From the NCBI RefSeq assembly GCF_900102165.1, contig NZ_FNBD01000005.1, forward strand, positions 124,001 to 188,000: DNA of 64,000 nucleotides. The letters are read 5' to 3'. A program made the translations under genes and the position numbers. Of this stretch, positions 8,303-16,890 are shown piece by piece. Source of the stretch: Cellulophaga baltica (GTDB lineage Bacteria > Bacteroidota > Bacteroidia > Flavobacteriales > Flavobacteriaceae). Position 1 is the first letter of the stretch; each line of letters opens with the position of its first letter. The notes under the pieces were generated by a model. That model saw only the letters and a list, made by a program, of their open reading frames with translations. It was not told the DNA's origin and did not search any database.

Positions 8303-11300
8303 ATGAAAAATCTGATCTTTATTTTTATTATTTTATGTTCAATTATCAGTTCTTGCGGTAAAAAAGAAGACACGTTATTTTCTAAAATAAATTCTAATCA
8401 TTCTGGTATTACGTTCAACAACAAAATAGCAGAAACCGATAGTTTTAACATTATTAATAATGAATATATTTTTAATGGTGGCGGTGTTGCAGTTGGCGAC
8501 TTTAATAATGATAGCTTACCTGACATTTTCTTCACAGGAAACCAAGAAGCTAATAAACTGTACCTTAACAAAGGAGACTTAATATTTGTAGATGTTTCCA
8601 AGGAATCTGGAACAGAAGCTAAAGAAAATTGGAATACAGGTGTTGCCCTTGTAGATATTAACAATGATGGTTTACTAGATATCTACGTTTGCTCTGCCAT
8701 GCTATCAAAAGAGAAAAAAAGAAATAAGCTTTTTGTGAACCAAGGACTGAATAAAAATGGCACTCCAACCTTCATAGAGAAAGCTCATGAGTATGGAATT
8801 TCTGGTAATGAAAATAGTATGAATGCTACCTTTTTTGACTATGATAAGGATGGGCTTTTAGATTTATATGTACTTAACAATGTAGACATTCATGTGCTCC
8901 CATCCAATTATAGAAAAAAAATCACGGACGGCTCTTCTTTAAGCAATGATAAATTGTACCACAATAATGGCAATGGAACATTTACAGATGTAACCCTCGA
9001 AGCCGGAATTACCATAGAAGGGTACGGACTAGGTCTAGCAATTTCAGATTTGAATAATGATGGCTGGCCAGATATTTATGTGAGTAATGATTACTTGACC
9101 AATGACATTCTATATTTTAATAATCAAGATGGAACCTTCTCCAACCAAATCAAAGACGTCATCAAACATCAAAGTAAATTTTCAATGGGTTCTGATATTT
9201 CTGATTATAACAATGATGGGTATCTAGATATTATTACACTTGACATGTTAAGTGAGACAAATCAAAGACTTAAAACAACCGTTGACAAAAATAAATATAC
9301 AAGCTATGTACTCAATGAAAAATTTGATTATGAGTATCAGTATAGTCGAAACATGTTACAAAAAGGGAACGGTCCCGGAATACCTTATAGTGAAATTGGG
9401 CTTATGGCCGGTGTTTCTAGAACAGATTGGAGTTGGTCTCCCCTATTTGCTGACATGGATAACGATGGTTATAAAGATTTATTAATCACGAACGGCTTCC
9501 CTAGAGATATCACTGATTTAGACTTTCGCGACTTCAAATTTAATGTGAGTCGCTACCTAAGTAATATGCAATTATTAGACTCTATACCTGAGATCAAAAT
9601 TCCAAACTATGCGTACAAATATGATGGAGATGGCAGATTTATAGATATAGGAGAAGAATGGGGGCTTAATATTCCTTCTTTTTCAAACGGAGCGGCCTAT
9701 GCAGATTTGGATAACGACGGGGATCTAGATTATGTGGTTAATAATATAAATGATGAAGCTTTCCTTTTCAAAAATAATAGCACTAAAAAAAATAATTACA
9801 TCCAAGTAGAATTAGTTGGTCCTAAAACAAATAAACTTGGTGTTGGTAGTAAAGTAGTTATCCGATTTGAAAATGATTTATTTCAATACCAAGAACATTA
9901 CTTAAGTAGAGGCTATATGTCTTCTGTAGAAAGTAAATTGCACTTTGGTTTAGGCGCACAAAAAACAATAAAAAGCATAGAGGTTCTTTGGTCTGATGGC
10001 CAATTTGAAAAAGTATCCAATATTGCTGCAAACCAAAAAGTACAATTTAACTTTAACAAAGCGCACGTACCATCAAAGGAAGAGCTAAGTTTTCCTTTTA
10101 TTTCAAAAAACTCAACACCTTTATTAACTGACATTACAAGAAATACGGCCATTAATTACAAACATGAAGAAATAGATATTATTGATTTTAATGTACAACG
10201 AATCTTACCTCATAAGCTTACACAAAACGGTCCTTGCCTTGCCGCTGGCGATTTAAATGGCGATGGATTTGAAGATTTTATCATAGGTAGTTCCTCAGGC
10301 TTTTCTCCGCAATTATTCTTTCAAAATACGGAGGGTACCTTTATCCAAGAAGACTTATTTAATGACCCTAAAAACAAAAACTTCGAAGAAGAAAGTATCG
10401 CTGTTTTTGATTTAGAGAATGATGGTGATCTAGATATTTACTTGGTATCAGGTAGTAATGAATTTATGCTAGATAATGGTTTTTATGACGATAGACTCCT
10501 AATTAATGATGGCAAAGGCAATTTTACAATAGCAACAAATAAAATGCCAAAGATTAGTTCTAGCGGCTCCATTGTTACGGTAACCGATTTTAACAAAGAT
10601 GGTTTTGTTGATTTATTTGTGGGAGGCCGAACGCCATTTGCAAAGCACCCTATCCCAGACAAAAGCTTTTTGCTCAAAAACAATAATGGCATATTAGAAG
10701 ATGTTACAGATAGCTATGCTCCAGCACTCAGAAATATAGGCATGGTTACCAGTGCTACATGGAAAGATGTTGATTTAGACGGTTCTGATGATTTAATCGT
10801 CGTAGGAGAATTTATGTCCATAACTATTTTTAAAAATGATACCAAATCTTTAAAAATAATGGCAAACACAGGCCTAGACCAACTAGTTGGATGGTGGGAA
10901 AGTATAGCCGCGGAAGATTTTGATAAAGATGGAGATATTGATTTTATCGTAGGAAATATGGGTGCCAATAATTTATATCAACCCTCTGCAGAAAGACCAG
11001 TTACGCTTATCTCTAAAGATTTTGATAAGAATGGTACATTAGACCCTATCATGTTTGCCTACTTCAAACACAGCTATAAAGATACTAGCTACAAATCTTT
11101 CCCTGCTAATTTCTGGGGAGACCTTTATAGCCAGAGTACGCTATTTAGATCAAAATATAACTTCTATAAGGAATATGCACTCGCAACAGAAAAAACTTTA
11201 CTCTCTGAAAAAGAATTGGAAGGAGCTACCACACTAACAGGCAATTATGACCGAAGTATCTACGTTGAAAATTTAGGAAACGGCAAGTTCAAATACACGC

Positions 11301-11626
11301 AGTTGCCCTGGGAAGCACAAGTTGCTCCTATCAATAGCATTTTAAGTCTAGATTATAATAATGACGGGAATTTAGACCTCTTGTTAGTTGGTAATGATTT
11401 TGGTAATGAGGTTTTTATTGGTCGTTTTGATGCTTTAAACGGATGCTTATTAGAAGGTGATGGAAAAGGAAATTTTAAAACTATTGAAACTAGCGAAAGT
11501 GGCTTTTTAGTTTCAGGTGATGCAAAACATATGATTAAAGTAAAACATGCTAAAGAAGAAAATCCTTATATCATTGTTACTCAAAATAGAGATAGTTTAA
11601 AAGTCTTTCAAAAAAGTAAAAAATAA
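8303..11626 (+). CDS. FG-GAP/VCBS repeat lipoprotein with ASPIC/UnbV domain (CRTAC1-like)
   Basis: I choose ATG 8303 (1107 residues) rather than the TTG at 8273 because it gives a clean lipoprotein signal peptide with Cys18 (ISSC). Some fourteen DxDxDG-like calcium-binding motifs follow (for example DFNNDSLPD, DINNDGLLD, DLNNDGWPD, DFDKDGDID), the hallmark of FG-GAP/VCBS beta-propeller blades. An ASPIC/UnbV domain (RGYMSSVESKLHFGLG, then IEVLWSDG) lies near residues 500-580 between two propeller sets. It ends at a bidirectional terminator. Such proteins are often found beside SusCD genes of marine flavobacteria; the substrate and exact role are unknown. A surface glycan- or calcium-dependent binding role is an inference. 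Confidence 0.88.
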   Translation: MKNLIFIFIILCSIISSCGKKEDTLFSKINSNHSGITFNNKIAETDSFNIINNEYIFNGGGVAVGDFNNDSLPDIFFTGNQEANKLYLNKGDLIFVDVSKESGTEAKENWNTGVALVDINNDGLLDIYVCSAMLSKEKKRNKLFVNQGLNKNGTPTFIEKAHEYGISGNENSMNATFFDYDKDGLLDLYVLNNVDIHVLPSNYRKKITDGSSLSNDKLYHNNGNGTFTDVTLEAGITIEGYGLGLAISDLNNDGWPDIYVSNDYLTNDILYFNNQDGTFSNQIKDVIKHQSKFSMGSDISDYNNDGYLDIITLDMLSETNQRLKTTVDKNKYTSYVLNEKFDYEYQYSRNMLQKGNGPGIPYSEIGLMAGVSRTDWSWSPLFADMDNDGYKDLLITNGFPRDITDLDFRDFKFNVSRYLSNMQLLDSIPEIKIPNYAYKYDGDGRFIDIGEEWGLNIPSFSNGAAYADLDNDGDLDYVVNNINDEAFLFKNNSTKKNNYIQVELVGPKTNKLGVGSKVVIRFENDLFQYQEHYLSRGYMSSVESKLHFGLGAQKTIKSIEVLWSDGQFEKVSNIAANQKVQFNFNKAHVPSKEELSFPFISKNSTPLLTDITRNTAINYKHEEIDIIDFNVQRILPHKLTQNGPCLAAGDLNGDGFEDFIIGSSSGFSPQLFFQNTEGTFIQEDLFNDPKNKNFEEESIAVFDLENDGDLDIYLVSGSNEFMLDNGFYDDRLLINDGKGNFTIATNKMPKISSSGSIVTVTDFNKDGFVDLFVGGRTPFAKHPIPDKSFLLKNNNGILEDVTDSYAPALRNIGMVTSATWKDVDLDGSDDLIVVGEFMSITIFKNDTKSLKIMANTGLDQLVGWWESIAAEDFDKDGDIDFIVGNMGANNLYQPSAERPVTLISKDFDKNGTLDPIMFAYFKHSYKDTSYKSFPANFWGDLYSQSTLFRSKYNFYKEYALATEKTLLSEKELEGATTLTGNYDRSIYVENLGNGKFKYTQLPWEAQVAPINSILSLDYNNDGNLDLLLVGNDFGNEVFIGRFDALNGCLLEGDGKGNFKTIETSESGFLVSGDAKHMIKVKHAKEENPYIIVTQNRDSLKVFQKSKK

Positions 11627-11666
11627 TTTTAAGCTAAATTCATTTCAATTCGTCCTAAAATTAGGA

Positions 11667-11705
11667 TATAAAAATAGCGCTAAACTTCTTAGCGCTATTT
11701 TTATA
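11667..11705. terminator. Bidirectional terminator between convergent genes
   Basis: A long inverted repeat TATAAAAATAGCGCTAA (11667-11683) pairs with its complement at 11689-11705 around a 5-base loop. The GC core (TAGCGCTA) is flanked by A runs on the left and T runs on the right, so it can act in both directions. It lies between the stop codons of the FG-GAP gene and the GH32 gene. Confidence 0.85.
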
Positions 11706-11760
11706 TGGATTCCCTCAAAAAAACAGTTCTAATTGAAAGGAAACAGTCTACACAAAGGCT

Positions 11761-13329
11761 TTACCATACACTTTCAATCTCTCTAATTTCTAATTTCTTA
11801 ACTTCTACAGGTTCTTCTCCTTTTTGGTGAAAATTTAGATTGGTGTAATGTTCATTTGGGAAAATTTGCGAGGTCATCACATATTGCCCCTTATTTATAA
11901 AAACTTCAATAGAAGACCAATCCATTAAAATTCGGACTTCTACGGCGCCTTCTGGTAAATTTTTGATGGGCATCAACTGATTTTCTTTGGCAAAATCTTC
12001 TTGAAAATCTGTTTTACCAGAAGTAGCCCTATCTAAAACAACTTGCTTGTTTGCACCATCAAATAATAATTTAAGTCTATCCTCTTTTTGGTTCGTAAAA
12101 CTGAGTTCAAAATCTCTCGAAGCTGTGGTAAAGACAATCTCTGATTGACTAATATTTAAACCTGCAACAGAATATATAGGATTAGCTTTAAAAGAATTTG
12201 AGGATTTCAACACTTTTTTCAATCCTGTAATTGGATAATTAATTAACTCATACTGCTCATTGATTTTCTCTAAACTCAATTCTCTTGGAATAGTCATAGC
12301 GCTGCGCCATTTTTCTGTAGGCGTATCTCTAGCATAGGACCAATTACTCATCCATCCTATGAAAATTCTTTTCCCATCGGGCGTATTATTATAGGTTACT
12401 CCAGCATAATTATCTGTCCCCCAGTCCAACCACCTATCCTCTTCTTGGGTAGACGTAAATGTGGTTCCATCAAAATCTCCAATAAAATACTGCGTACCAC
12501 TACCGCCATTTGGCGCTCCTGGATTAATACTAATAAGCAACACCCATTTTTCTTTAGCTTCTCCTGCAACCTTTAATGGAAACAAATCTGGGCATTCCCA
12601 AACGCCACCGTGTGCGCCTTGGTTCTTGCCAAACTCACTAACTTTTTTCCACGAAATAAGTGTATCAGATTGCCATATTTGCAAATGATCACCAGCCACT
12701 AAAAGCATCGTCCAATTACTTGCTTTTTCATTCCAAAAAACTTTTGGATCTCTAAAATCTTTAATTCCGTAATTCCCTATAACAGGATTACCTTCATATA
12801 CCGTAAAAGTCTCTCCATTATCCAAACTATAAGCGATTCCCTGGGTTTGAAAATCTGTTTTTCCTGCTTTTTCTCCATCAATATCATGATACGTAAAAAT
12901 AGCTACTAACGGAGGGTTTTCTTTAGTGCCGAAACCAGAAGTATTTTCTGTATCGATAACAGCGCTCCCTGAAAATATATACCCATTTTTATCTGGAAAT
13001 AAGGCTATAGGTTTATGCTCCCAATGTAATAAATCCTTACTTGTCGCATGCCCCCAATGCATAGGTCCCCAAACAATATCATCTGGATAATATTGATAAA
13101 AGAGATGATAAATTCCTTGATGATACACCAAACCATTAGGGTCATTCATCCATTTTTCTGGCGGAGTAAAATGATACTGAGGCCGGTATGCCTCTGTATT
13201 AGGCAAAATTGCCACCTCGGTAGCCCCTATAGACTCTTCTTTAACTTTGTTTTTCTTTTCTTTAGACTGACAAGAAAGTAAGAAAACCAACCCCATAAAA
13301 GAAAATAAACACCTGATTATAAACTTCAT
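11761..13329 (-). CDS. GH32 beta-fructosidase lipoprotein (levanase/inulinase/invertase type)
   Basis: The start at 13329 is preferred over 13371 because it places a lipoprotein signal peptide at the N terminus (FLLSCQS, Cys20), giving 522 residues. The GH32 five-blade propeller is shown by WMNDPNG near residue 60 (nucleophile Asp), FRDPKV near 192 (transition-state stabiliser Asp) and WECPDLF near 243 (acid/base Glu), plus a C-terminal beta-sandwich. It would hydrolyse fructosyl linkages in levan, inulin or sucrose at the cell surface or in the periplasm. Its location next to the SusCD-FAS1-FG-GAP genes suggests that this locus imports fructo-oligosaccharides or sucrose. No fructokinase or sugar transporter of the inner membrane is seen nearby. 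Confidence 0.93.
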   Translation of the reverse strand: MKFIIRCLFSFMGLVFLLSCQSKEKKNKVKEESIGATEVAILPNTEAYRPQYHFTPPEKWMNDPNGLVYHQGIYHLFYQYYPDDIVWGPMHWGHATSKDLLHWEHKPIALFPDKNGYIFSGSAVIDTENTSGFGTKENPPLVAIFTYHDIDGEKAGKTDFQTQGIAYSLDNGETFTVYEGNPVIGNYGIKDFRDPKVFWNEKASNWTMLLVAGDHLQIWQSDTLISWKKVSEFGKNQGAHGGVWECPDLFPLKVAGEAKEKWVLLISINPGAPNGGSGTQYFIGDFDGTTFTSTQEEDRWLDWGTDNYAGVTYNNTPDGKRIFIGWMSNWSYARDTPTEKWRSAMTIPRELSLEKINEQYELINYPITGLKKVLKSSNSFKANPIYSVAGLNISQSEIVFTTASRDFELSFTNQKEDRLKLLFDGANKQVVLDRATSGKTDFQEDFAKENQLMPIKNLPEGAVEVRILMDWSSIEVFINKGQYVMTSQIFPNEHYTNLNFHQKGEEPVEVKKLEIREIESVW

Positions 13330-13393
13330 ATACATTTTATTGAAGTATAAAAATAGTGAAATTAGCGCCACTTTACAGAAAGATAAAAAACTG

Positions 13394-13426
13394 TTTTGAA
13401 ATCAGCTTTTCTAATTGGTATCTTTG
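13394..13426 (+). promoter_or_regulatory. Consensus Bacteroidota promoter for the rhodanese operon
   Basis: TTTTG (13394-13398) is followed after 20 bases by TATCTTTG (13419-13426), a full match to the Bacteroidota -33 / -7 pattern TTTG-N19-21-TAnnTTTG. The start codon at 13444 is only 18 bases beyond, so the 5' leader would be very short. Confidence 0.75.
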
Positions 13427-13443
13427 TTAGAAAATAATTTACA

Positions 13444-13935
13444 GTGCAAAGACAATACTTGGTTCTAATCATTCTCCTTTGCTTTTCTAACTTTTTAATA
13501 GGACAAAGATCTATTGAAAAAACACTAGAAAAGCTCAATAAGGAAAGTATACCTTACATCACTGTAGCAGAACTACAACAACAAGATAGCCTTGTCATTC
13601 TTGACACAAGAGAACTTAAGGAATACAAAGTAAGCCACCTAAAAAATGCGATTTGGGTGGGTTATGATAATTTCGACGCCCATAAATTAAAACTGGAAGA
13701 CAAAAACCAAAAGATAGTGGTCTACTGTTCTATAGGAGTGCGTTCTGAAAATATTGGCGAAAAATTACTAGCAAATGGCTATTCTAATGTCCAAAATCTA
13801 TACGGTGGCATATTCAAATGGGTAGAAGAAGACCTACCTGTCTATGACTCGGAAAAAAACCGTACAGAAAACGTCCATGTATTTAGTAAGTACTGGGGAA
13901 AATTACTGACCAAAGGCAATAAAATCATAAACTAA
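13444..13935 (+). CDS. Exported rhodanese-like domain protein
   Basis: The 163-residue product starts at GTG 13444, the only plausible start after the consensus promoter. A signal peptide (about 1-20, ending near LIGQ) is followed by a single rhodanese domain (about 38-140) with the active-site loop YCSIGVRS containing the catalytic Cys, and with the CH2-like end VQNLYGGIFKWVEE. Rhodaneses move sulfane sulfur or, with altered loops, handle arsenate or phosphate. It heads a five-gene operon with TIGR04282 and TIGR04283 transferases, a nucleoside phosphorylase and a DUF547 protein, so a role in that pathway's thiol or arsenic chemistry is possible but not shown. The product is probably periplasmic. 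Confidence 0.88.
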   Translation: MQRQYLVLIILLCFSNFLIGQRSIEKTLEKLNKESIPYITVAELQQQDSLVILDTRELKEYKVSHLKNAIWVGYDNFDAHKLKLEDKNQKIVVYCSIGVRSENIGEKLLANGYSNVQNLYGGIFKWVEEDLPVYDSEKNRTENVHVFSKYWGKLLTKGNKIIN

Positions 13936-13945
13936 ACAAACACTT

Positions 13946-14554
13946 GTGTCTAAAGAAAACCTTCTTTTAATTTTTACGAGAAATCCAGAACTTGGCAAAT
14001 GCAAAACCAGATTGGCGGCCAGTATTGGTGATAAAAAAGCATTAGCTATTTATAAATTCTTACTCAACCATACCGAAGAAATCACTAAAAATCTAACTAT
14101 AAAAAAACAATTATATTATTCTGAGGAAATTTGGAAGGATGATATTTGGAGCAACGATATTTACGATAAGAAATTGCAAAAAGGAATTAATCTTGGACTG
14201 CGAATGGAGAATGCATTTAAAGCTGGATTTAAACAAGGGTATAAAAAAATAATTGTTATTGGTAGTGATATGTATGATCTGACCCAAAAAGATTTGGAGA
14301 ATGCCTTTACACAATTGGATACATCTGATTTTGTTGTAGGACCTGCAGAAGACGGTGGCTACTACCTATTGGGCATGAAAGCAGTAGAACATGCAGTTTT
14401 CACAGATAAAGCCTGGGGCACTCCTACCGTACTAAAAGACACTTTGAAAAATTTAGAAGATAAAAACACAACCCTATTAGAGAAAAGGAATGATGTTGAT
14501 GTCATAGAAGATATCAAAGACCATCCAGCCTTTCAATCTTTCTTAAAAAAATAA
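13946..14554 (+). CDS. TIGR04282 family glycosyltransferase-like protein (DUF2064)
   Basis: This 202-residue cytosolic protein has a GTG start 10 bases after the rhodanese stop. It shows the nucleotidyl/glycosyltransferase-like N terminus LLIFTRNPELGKCKTRLA and the acidic GSDMYDL and VGPAEDGGYYLLGM motifs of the DUF2064/CofC-like family. TIGR04282 members are catalogued as 'transferase 1, rSAM/selenodomain-associated' and named arsenosugar biosynthesis glycosyltransferases because of their gene neighbours. The TIGR04283 partner lies three genes downstream. The exact donor and acceptor are unknown. Confidence in the family is high, in the pathway moderate. Confidence 0.88.
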   Translation: MSKENLLLIFTRNPELGKCKTRLAASIGDKKALAIYKFLLNHTEEITKNLTIKKQLYYSEEIWKDDIWSNDIYDKKLQKGINLGLRMENAFKAGFKQGYKKIIVIGSDMYDLTQKDLENAFTQLDTSDFVVGPAEDGGYYLLGMKAVEHAVFTDKAWGTPTVLKDTLKNLEDKNTTLLEKRNDVDVIEDIKDHPAFQSFLKK

Positions 14555-14559
14555 CACTC

Positions 14560-15375
14560 ATGAATAAAAAAGAATTAGACGAATCTGTAAGCTACTTAAT
14601 TGGAAAAGGTTTTGACGCGCCAGAAATAGGAATTGTATTAGGCACAGGACTAGGCAGACTAGCAAATGATTTAGAAGATCCTATTGAAGCACACTACAAC
14701 CATATTCCATATTTTCCACTAGCCACAGTAGAGTTTCATTCTGGAAAATTAATATTTGGCACCTTACAAGGAAAGAAAGTTGTAGTCATGCAAGGACGTT
14801 TTCATATGTATGAAGGGTATGATTTAATAGATGTCACCTATCCAATACGCGTGATGCATCAATTAGGAATTAAAAAGCTTTTTATTTCTAATGCATCGGG
14901 CGCTATTAATACCGATTTAAAAAAGGGAGACATGATGCTTATCGAAGATCATATTAACCTTCAGGGAGGCTCACCACTCGCTTTTAAAAATGTTGCCGAA
15001 TTTGGCAGCAGGTTTACAGACATGAGCGCTCCATACGATGCTGATATGCGCAAGAAGCTACTCGCCATAGCTAAAAAGGAAAATATTATTTTAAAAGAAG
15101 GTGTTTACGCCTCTGTCGTTGGCCCACAATTAGAAACTAGAGCGGAATATAGAATGCTCAAAATTCTAGGAGCAGATGCAGTAGGTATGAGTACCGTTCC
15201 CGAAGTGATTGTTGCTAATCATTTAAATCTACCCGTTATCGCTGTCTCCGTTTTAACAGATGAATGCAACCCAGAAAACTTGAAACCAGTAGATATTAAT
15301 GATATTATAGCTGTTGCAGAAAAAACAGAACCTAGTATGGTACAGCTCTTTAGAGAGTTGATCAAACAACTTTAA
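14560..15375 (+). CDS. Purine-nucleoside phosphorylase, trimeric (PNP-I) type
   Basis: The 271-residue length and the motifs GIVLGTGLGRLA (phosphate loop), VEFHSGKL, MQGRFHMYEGY, ISNASGAI and GADAVGMSTVPEV are those of trimeric purine nucleoside phosphorylases. The base-binding Glu is Glu192 in GPQLET. The residue aligned with human Asn243 is Asp234 (LTDEC), a change that in the human enzyme allows adenosine as a substrate; 6-amino purine nucleosides are therefore plausible here. It starts 5 bases after the TIGR04282 gene and is inside the arsenosugar-like operon, where removal of adenine from a 5'-modified adenosine is a needed step. General purine salvage is the conservative reading. Confidence 0.93.
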   Translation: MNKKELDESVSYLIGKGFDAPEIGIVLGTGLGRLANDLEDPIEAHYNHIPYFPLATVEFHSGKLIFGTLQGKKVVVMQGRFHMYEGYDLIDVTYPIRVMHQLGIKKLFISNASGAINTDLKKGDMMLIEDHINLQGGSPLAFKNVAEFGSRFTDMSAPYDADMRKKLLAIAKKENIILKEGVYASVVGPQLETRAEYRMLKILGADAVGMSTVPEVIVANHLNLPVIAVSVLTDECNPENLKPVDINDIIAVAEKTEPSMVQLFRELIKQL

Positions 15376-15467
15376 GGAAAAAAGTACGTTTAAACGATTA
15401 TACAAGCCGATAAAAAAAATCTTGTAAGGTTATCTTTTAAATTTCAACTAATGTAAAAAAGTGAGTT

Positions 15468-16199
15468 ATGAAAGTTTTTACCTTAATACTGTTTACCCTG
15501 TTTTCTCTTAGTTTTACGAGTACTAGTAATTCCGTACCCAATACCAACAGCAAACCCAGCCATGCGGAATGGAATACACTGCTTGGAAAATATGTTGATC
15601 AAAAAGGTAATGTAAATTATAAAGATTTTAAAAAAGACGCTTTTGCCTTAAGTACCTATTTAGATAGCTTAGCAAAAAATGCTCCTACAGATCAATGGTC
15701 TAAAGATGAGAAACTAGCTTACTATATTAACTTATACAATGCTGCTACCGTAAAATTAATTCTAGATAATTACCCCGTAAAAAGCATCAAGGATATTAAA
15801 AGTCCTTGGGATCAAGAATGGGTTAAAATTGGTAACAAAACGTATTCATTAGGAACTATTGAACATAAAATTTTACGTAAAATGAATGAACCAAGAATTC
15901 ATTTTGCAATTAATTGCGCTTCTTACTCCTGCCCTAAGCTTGAAAATACCGCTTACCTTCCCGCAACTATGGAAGCACAATTACAGAAAGCAACGTTCAG
16001 TTTCATAAACGATACCACTCGTAATACTATATCAGAAAACGAATTACAACTTTCTAATATTTTTAAATGGTATAAAAGTGATTTTACAACAAAAGTATCT
16101 TTACAAGAATACATAAAACCATATAGCAAAATAGCAATAAGCACAGATGCTAAAGTAAAATACCTTGATTACAACTGGAGCTTAAATGAAATCAAGTAA
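15468..16199 (+). CDS. Secreted DUF547 domain protein
   Basis: The product has 243 residues with a signal peptide (about 1-20, no lipobox) and then a DUF547 domain. Diagnostic stretches are YYINLYNAATVKLIL near residue 86 and HFAINCASYSCPKL near 145-158, with two Cys residues. DUF547 has no established activity; members occur in plants and bacteria, often beside TIGR04282/TIGR04283 transferases. The C terminus overlaps the next gene by 14 bases, which implies translational coupling. A paralogue with the same motif (HFVLVCAGLGCPPI) is encoded at 22158-22874 on the other strand. Confidence 0.88.
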   Translation: MKVFTLILFTLFSLSFTSTSNSVPNTNSKPSHAEWNTLLGKYVDQKGNVNYKDFKKDAFALSTYLDSLAKNAPTDQWSKDEKLAYYINLYNAATVKLILDNYPVKSIKDIKSPWDQEWVKIGNKTYSLGTIEHKILRKMNEPRIHFAINCASYSCPKLENTAYLPATMEAQLQKATFSFINDTTRNTISENELQLSNIFKWYKSDFTTKVSLQEYIKPYSKIAISTDAKVKYLDYNWSLNEIK

Positions 16200-16890
16200 T
16201 CCTAAAATAAGCATTGTAATCCCTGTTCTAAATGAAGAACAATGCATTAAAACAATTCTACATTATCTCACTACACACAGTAGTCCTGAGTACATTGAAG
16301 AAATTCTTGTTATTGATGGTGGAAGCACGGATAAGACGGTACAGATTGCATTAGAGAATGGCGCTAAAGTCATTCATTCTGATAAGGGAAGAGCAAAGCA
16401 GCTCAATACTGGAGCAATGTCTGCAAAGGGTGCTATATTGTACTTCTTACATGTAGACACCTTTCCTCCTATAAAATTTGATAGTCTTATCGTAAATCAA
16501 GTGAAGCAAGGAAATAAGGTAGGATGCTTTTTACTTAAATTTGATACCAATAGCAGGTTTTTAAACTTTTTTGGATGGCTAACTAGAATTAATTTATCTA
16601 TTTGTAGAGGAGGAGACCAATCGCTTTTTATTACCAAAAAATTATTTGATACAACTAGTGGTTTTAATGAAAACTATATTATTTATGAGGATAATGAATT
16701 CATAAGACGTATATATAAAATATCCAATTTTACCATACTCCCTTTTCATGTAAAAACCTCTACGAGAAGGTATGATGATAAAGGAAAAATTACATTACAG
16801 TATCATTTTGGCGTCATTCACTTAAAAAACTATCTAGGTGCTGGTCCAGAAAAATTATACGATTACTACCGAAGAAAAGTAGCCGTTTAG
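16186..16890 (+). CDS. TIGR04283 family GT2 glycosyltransferase
   Basis: A 234-residue GT-A fold family 2 glycosyltransferase. It has the N-terminal SIVIPVLNEE, the acidic pair VIDGGSTDKT, the aspartate motif FLHVDTFPP near residue 87 and the acceptor region GGDQSLFI with YEDNEF downstream. It matches the TIGR04283 group, 'transferase 2, rSAM/selenodomain-associated', which regularly accompanies TIGR04282 proteins. It overlaps the DUF547 gene by 14 bases and is the last gene of the operon; its stop overlaps the stop of the convergent amidase by four bases (TTAG). In an arsenosugar-like pathway it would attach a glycerol or sugar moiety, which is inferred only. Confidence 0.9.
   Translation: MKSSNPKISIVIPVLNEEQCIKTILHYLTTHSSPEYIEEILVIDGGSTDKTVQIALENGAKVIHSDKGRAKQLNTGAMSAKGAILYFLHVDTFPPIKFDSLIVNQVKQGNKVGCFLLKFDTNSRFLNFFGWLTRINLSICRGGDQSLFITKKLFDTTSGFNENYIIYEDNEFIRRIYKISNFTILPFHVKTSTRRYDDKGKITLQYHFGVIHLKNYLGAGPEKLYDYYRRKVAV

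Noticed and set aside
12461-12688. Antisense ORFs over GH32, SusD and other strong genes
   Set aside because: They lie opposite conserved domains in complementary frames and encode no recognisable protein.
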